In this document: in pieces, positions 61,117 through 64,000 of the stretch
Layout of the letters: every line of letters starts with the position of its first letter
How positions within the stretch are numbered: position 1 is the first letter of the stretch
Source: Anaerolineae bacterium
GTDB taxonomy: Bacteria > Chloroflexota > Anaerolineae > Aggregatilineales > UBA3940
Assembly: GCA_016926255.1 (NCBI GenBank)
Contig: JAFGOY010000038.1
Span: 1 to 64,000, forward strand
Length of the DNA stretch: 64,000 bases
Direction of reading: 5' to 3'
The notes under the pieces: model-generated
Database searches by the model: none
Seen by the model: the letters and a program-made list of their open reading frames with translations, nothing else
What the model was told of the DNA's origin: nothing
Translations under genes and position numbers: made by a program

Positions 61117-62526
61117 ATGAGTAAAGAATATGATGTTGTCGTGCTGGGCGCTGGCCCAGGCGGATATGTCGCCGCGATTCGCGCCTCTCAGTTGGGGCTT
61201 TCGGTTGCCATCGTCGAGAAAGAATACTGGGGCGGCGTATGCCTTAACGTGGGCTGTGTGCCGACCAAGTCGCTGCTGAAGAATGCAGAAGTCGCCCATA
61301 CCTTACAACACCGGGGCAAGGAATTCGGCTTTTCGTTCGATAACCTGGAACTGGATTACGAAGCCGCCTTCAAACGCAGCCGCAGGGTTAGCAATCGCCT
61401 GACCAAGGGTGTCGGATTCCTGATGAAGAAGAACGGGATCGATACCTACGAAGGCTACGGGACGATCAAGGACGCCAGCACGCTGACGGTTGCACTTGGC
61501 GATGGCGGCGAAGAAACATTAACCTACAAGAACCTGATCATCGCTACCGGCGCACACCCACGAGCGATCCCCGGCGTGGAGATCGACAAAGAGGGCGGAC
61601 GGGTGATCTCCTATCTCCCGGCAATCCTGAGTGATACCGTTCCCAACCAGGTGGTGATCGTCGGTGCGGGACCAATTGGGTTGGAATTTGGCTATGTCTG
61701 GGCCAACTATGGGGCAGATGTCACAATTGTCGAGATGCTGGATCGCCTGGCCCCACTTGAAGACCCGGAAGTCAGCGCCGAATTAGCCAAGGCTTACAAG
61801 AAATTGGGCATCAAAATCCTGACCGATACCCGCGTAGAAGGCATTGAAGAACTGGAGACGAAAGCCAGGATAAAAGTCTCCGGGCCTGACGGTGAACAGG
61901 TGTTGGACGCCGAACAGGTGCTGGTGGCGATTGGCTTCGCGCCGAACGTCGAAGGATACGGGCTTGAAAATATCGGCGTTACACTGACCGAGCGCGGGCG
62001 CTTCATCGAAGTGGACGAGCAGATGCGCACCAGCGTTCCCAACGTCTACGCGATTGGCGACGTGACAGGCAAGCTGATGCTCGCCCATGTCGGCAGCGCA
62101 ATGGGGATCGTCGCCGCCGAGGTGATCGCCGGGCATGAAACCGTCACGTTGGATTACAAGATGATGCCAAGCTGCATTTACTCACAGCCGCAGGTCGCCA
62201 GTTTCGGCTATACAGAGGACGAGGCAAGAGAAGCCGGGTATGACGTCAAAGTCTCAAGCTTCCCCTTCCAGCCAAACGGTAAAGCGCTGGGAATGGGAGA
62301 CACAGCCGGGTTTGTTAAATTGGTCACCGATGCGCAGTACGGTGAAATCCTGGGGGCAAGTATGGTCGGGCCAGAGGTAACCGAACTGCTGCCCGAATAC
62401 ACCTTGGCCCACAACGCAGAACTGACGGCAGAGGAGATCGCGCGGAATGTCCACGCGCACCCGACACTCAGCGAAGTGCTTATGGAAGCGGCACACGGGA
62501 TCGTTGGTGAGTCGATTCATATTTAA
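61117..62526 (+). CDS. lpdA: Dihydrolipoyl dehydrogenase
   Basis: 469 residues, FAD-dependent. N-terminal FAD site VVVLGAGPGGYVAAIRASQLG; redox-active disulfide in GGVCLNVGCVPTKSLL (the two Cys four apart); NAD domain VVIVGAGPIGLEFGYVWANYGADVTIVE; FAD C-terminal motif YAIGDVTGKLMLAHVG; C-terminal interface with the catalytic His-Glu in VHAHPTLSE. It reoxidises lipoamide of the pyruvate, 2-oxo acid and glycine cleavage systems. No partner subunits are near; one enzyme may serve several complexes. Good AAAAAGGAG ribosome site. Confidence 0.96.
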   Translation: MSKEYDVVVLGAGPGGYVAAIRASQLGLSVAIVEKEYWGGVCLNVGCVPTKSLLKNAEVAHTLQHRGKEFGFSFDNLELDYEAAFKRSRRVSNRLTKGVGFLMKKNGIDTYEGYGTIKDASTLTVALGDGGEETLTYKNLIIATGAHPRAIPGVEIDKEGGRVISYLPAILSDTVPNQVVIVGAGPIGLEFGYVWANYGADVTIVEMLDRLAPLEDPEVSAELAKAYKKLGIKILTDTRVEGIEELETKARIKVSGPDGEQVLDAEQVLVAIGFAPNVEGYGLENIGVTLTERGRFIEVDEQMRTSVPNVYAIGDVTGKLMLAHVGSAMGIVAAEVIAGHETVTLDYKMMPSCIYSQPQVASFGYTEDEAREAGYDVKVSSFPFQPNGKALGMGDTAGFVKLVTDAQYGEILGASMVGPEVTELLPEYTLAHNAELTAEEIARNVHAHPTLSEVLMEAAHGIVGESIHI

Positions 62527-62555
62527 CAAATACGTTGGATCAACACCAATCTCAA

Positions 62556-62573
62556 AGAAAATCGGGATTTTCT
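62556..62573. promoter_or_regulatory. 18-bp palindrome next to the lysW promoter
   Basis: AGAAAATC-GG-GATTTTCT, a perfect 8-2-8 inverted repeat ending 1 bp before the -35 box. The 10-mer AAAATCGGGA within it is repeated at 62620-62629, just before the leader peptide start. It could be an operator, or the terminator of lpdA (stem, then TCTCTT). Confidence 0.5.
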
Positions 62574-62574
62574 C

Positions 62575-62602
62575 TTGACCCATTATCAGTATTCGTTATA
62601 AT
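62575..62602 (+). promoter_or_regulatory. Promoter of the lysW operon
   Basis: TTGACC (62575-62580), 16-bp spacer, TATAAT (62597-62602): 11 of 12 consensus bases. Transcription would start near 62609, about 27 nt before the leader-peptide ATG. Confidence 0.85.
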
Positions 62603-62635
62603 ACCTGCCGCGCACAAACAAAATCGGGAAGTATT

Positions 62636-62704
62636 ATGTTAAAGAATCACCTCTTTGACAGCAAGAAGAAAGCCAGCAAGAAGCCGGACCCCAGGTCTGG
62701 ATAA
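62636..62704 (+). CDS. Lysine-rich leader peptide of the lysW operon
   Basis: A 22-codon ORF between the promoter and the terminator, ATG at 62636 with a modest GGGAAG site. Six of its 22 codons are Lys, placed at codons 3, 10-12 and 15-16 (SKKKASKKP). The TAA stop is at 62702-62704. Leader peptides of attenuated amino-acid operons are short and rich in codons for the product; this fits lysine. Codons 20-22 contain the antiterminator half GGTCTGGA (62694-62701). The peptide itself need have no function. Confidence 0.75.
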   Translation: MLKNHLFDSKKKASKKPDPRSG

Positions 62705-62748
62705 TCGCGTTGGCCCGCAAAGGGTAAACCACGCCGGTGCTCCAGACC
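62694..62748 (+). promoter_or_regulatory. Antiterminator pairing of the lysW leader
   Basis: GGTCTGGA (62694-62701) is perfectly complementary to TCCAGACC (62741-62748). The latter takes in the last three bases of the left arm of the terminator and most of its loop, so the two structures exclude each other. A ribosome at the leader stop would cover 62694-62701, allowing the terminator. A ribosome stalled at the first Lys run (62663-62671) would leave it free. Confidence 0.65.
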
Positions 62749-62775
62749 ATAACGGAGTATCGGCGTTTTTGTTTT
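62732..62775 (+). terminator. Attenuator terminator before lysW
   Basis: A 12-bp stem (CGCCGGTGCTCC at 62732-62743 with GGAGTATCGGCG at 62754-62765, two G-T pairs) around a 10-nt loop, followed by TTTTTGTTTT. It ends 38 bp before the lysW start, downstream of the leader peptide. Confidence 0.85.
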
Positions 62776-62813
62776 AACTGTAGAAAAAAATCATTGCCGA
62801 AAGGAACACAATC

Positions 62814-62987
62814 ATGTCTTTTGAAGCAGAATGCCCTGAATGTGCAGCCGGTGTTGAAATGGCAGGCGACACGGTGGTCGGCGAGATCATCCAGTGTCCG
62901 GAATGCGGCGCAGAACTCGAAGTGATGGACCTCAATCCGCCCACGCTCGAACTGGCCCCTGAAGAAGAAGAGGACTGGGGAGAATAA
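62814..62987 (+). CDS. lysW: Amino-group carrier protein LysW
   Basis: 57 residues. LysW carries the intermediates of lysine synthesis from 2-aminoadipate on its C-terminal Glu. The N-terminal zinc knuckle uses CPEC (near residue 7) and CPEC again (near 28). The C-terminus ends EDWGE, the invariant tail to which LysX attaches the substrate. The centre is acidic, as needed for recognition by LysX, LysZ and LysY. ATG with AAAGGAAC upstream. It is the first structural gene of the operon. Confidence 0.97.
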   Translation: MSFEAECPECAAGVEMAGDTVVGEIIQCPECGAELEVMDLNPPTLELAPEEEEDWGE

Positions 62988-63006
62988 CCCGCTGGCGGGA
63001 TAAATC

Positions 63007-63870
63007 ATGATGAGCCAACCACGTATTGCCGTACTGCTCTCGCGCGTTCGCGTTGAGGAAAAACTGCTGCTCCAATCCTTCGAAGCCAAAGGAATCGAGG
63101 TCGACGTGCTCGATGTGCGAGGGATCAATCTGAGCCTTCACGAACCTGACGAATGGCAGCAGTACGATGTCGTCGTCGACCGGTGCGTATCGCAGTCACA
63201 GGCGCTGGCCGTTTTGCAGGTGTTGAACGATTGGGGAATCCAGACCGTCAACACGGCGGCGGTCGTGCAGACCTGCGGTGACAAATTAGCCACGTCCTCC
63301 GCACTGGTGCGAGAGGGAGTCGCCACCCCACGAGTCAAGATCGCCCTGACGCCCGAATCGGCGCTGGAAGCAATCGAGGCGTTTGGTTACCCTGCGATCC
63401 TCAAACCGGCGACCGGGTCGTGGGGACGGCTGCTGAGCAAGGTCAACGACCGAGAAGCCGCCGAGACGATCCTCGAACACAAGCAGGTTCTGGGCAGCTA
63501 CCAGCACCATATCTTCTATATCCAGGAATACATCGAAAAGCCGGAGCGCGATATCCGAGCCTTTGTGGTTGGCGGCGAAACTATCGGCGCGATCTACCGC
63601 CACTCGGAACACTGGATCACCAATACCGCGCGCGGCGGGCAGGCGAGTAACTGCCCGGTCACCCCTGAGATCGATTCGCTTTCACTGGCAGCGGCCCAGG
63701 CCGTCGGCGGCGGTGTGGTAGCCGTCGACCTGCTGGAGGCCCCTGGCGGCCAACTGCTCGTCAACGAGGTGAACCACACCATGGAATTCCGAAACAGCAT
63801 CGACACGACCGGCGTAGACATCCCCGGTCGTGTTGTCGATTACGTGATGCGCGTCGCCCAGGGCGGCTGA
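63007..63870 (+). CDS. lysX: LysW-2-aminoadipate ligase LysX
   Basis: 287 residues, ATP-grasp enzyme related to RimK. It joins 2-aminoadipate by its amino group to the LysW C-terminal Glu. Motifs: [40 protein letters not shown] (nucleotide), then [16 protein letters not shown] and [12 protein letters not shown] (metal and substrate loop). The NTARGGQA form closely matches, from memory, Thermus LysX; ornithine-type ArgX differs here. The ORF starts with two ATG codons (63007 or 63010). It starts 19 bp after lysW. Confidence 0.93.
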   Translation: MMSQPRIAVLLSRVRVEEKLLLQSFEAKGIEVDVLDVRGINLSLHEPDEWQQYDVVVDRCVSQSQALAVLQVLNDWGIQTVNTAAVVQTCGDKLATSSALVREGVATPRVKIALTPESALEAIEAFGYPAILKPATGSWGRLLSKVNDREAAETILEHKQVLGSYQHHIFYIQEYIEKPERDIRAFVVGGETIGAIYRHSEHWITNTARGGQASNCPVTPEIDSLSLAAAQAVGGGVVAVDLLEAPGGQLLVNEVNHTMEFRNSIDTTGVDIPGRVVDYVMRVAQGG

Positions 63871-63892
63871 ACAGCGAGGAGAGATCAACCAG

Positions 63893-64000
63893 ATGACGGA
63901 ATCATCACCAACCAGGGTCGGCATTGTGGGCGGCAGCGGGTACGTCGGCGGGGAACTGCTGCGGCTGCTGCTGTTCCACCCACACGTCGAGGTCACACAG
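63893..64000 (+). CDS. lysY: LysY/ArgC-type reductase, 5' part
   Basis: The first 36 codons only, cut by the window end. The reading [20 protein letters not shown] gives the N-terminal NAD(P)-binding GxxGYxG motif of N-acetyl-gamma-glutamyl-phosphate reductase and its LysY counterpart. The gene follows lysX after 22 bp with a GAGGAGAG ribosome site. In this operon it should reduce the LysW-bound aminoadipyl phosphate; ArgC function in arginine synthesis is possible as well. Confidence 0.88.
   Translation, partial: MTESSPTRVGIVGGSGYVGGELLRLLLFHPHVEVTQ

Noticed and set aside
1-64000. tRNA or rRNA genes, CRISPR arrays, insertion sequences
   Set aside because: I saw no T-loop/acceptor patterns, regularly spaced repeats or transposase motifs by reading; a tRNA scan would settle the first.

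Overview
This 64 kb window is ordinary chromosome with about 57-60% GC by eye. It most resembles a member of the Chloroflexota, probably Anaerolineae-like. That placement is an inference from three things: the LysW/LysX amino-carrier lysine pathway, many exported lipoproteins with Pro/Thr/Ser-rich linkers after the lipid-anchoring Cys, and the absence of recognisable outer-membrane assembly genes. There are no rRNA or tRNA genes, CRISPR arrays, insertion sequences or phage modules that I can see. The one recombinase (58268-59233) looks like a single-copy Xer-type protein.

Layout. 130-3435 (minus): nadK, a zinc-finger membrane protein and recN, probably one operon. 3796-8148 (plus): an exported set of beta-propeller lipoprotein, double-PDZ membrane protein and clan GH-A hydrolase-like lipoprotein. 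8204-17188: a UMF1-type transporter with a large insert, a zinc-ribbon protein, aldo/keto reductase, methyltransferase plus lipoprotein, PP2C phosphatase, SecG and a peptide-binding-type protein. 17278-28407: DUF4349 protein, 2-hydroxyacid dehydrogenase, PcrA/UvrD helicase, cytosolic PAS histidine kinase, proB-proA, an Nfu-type Fe-S carrier, a cold-shock protein with a terminator-like leader hairpin, and rdgB with a phosphotransferase. 28538-40145: esterase lipoprotein, a giant propeller protein, family-4 uracil-DNA glycosylase, YkvA-like protein, a carbamoyltransferase/DUF5989 pair with a nearby small membrane protein, an RlmD-type RNA methyltransferase and an AIM24/TIGR00266 protein.

40225-44023 (minus) is the classical rpmH-rnpA-yidD-yidC-jag cluster (ribosome, RNase P, membrane insertion), with a PQQ-propeller lipoprotein translationally coupled between yidD and yidC and no dnaA beside it. 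44233-47441 holds a lipoprotein, a STAS protein and a membrane GT2 glycosyltransferase. 47548-57979 is a drug-efflux-like locus: a methyltransferase, a small membrane protein, two TetR regulators, three ABC-2 permeases, two ATPases and two HlyD-type adaptors, with three different palindromic operator-like sites placed at its promoters.

The right end carries DUF951 and Xer genes, an M14 peptidase lipoprotein, a HAD phosphatase, lpdA and the start of a lysine operon (lysW-lysX-lysY/argC). The strongest new observation is in front of lysW. A strong promoter drives a 22-codon lysine-rich leader peptide (62636-62704), followed by a long-stem intrinsic terminator (62732-62775). An 8-nt segment at the end of the leader ORF is perfectly complementary to part of the terminator stem and loop. 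This is the layout expected for ribosome-mediated attenuation of LysW-dependent lysine synthesis. Other structured leaders precede cspA, rpmH and the carbamoyltransferase gene.
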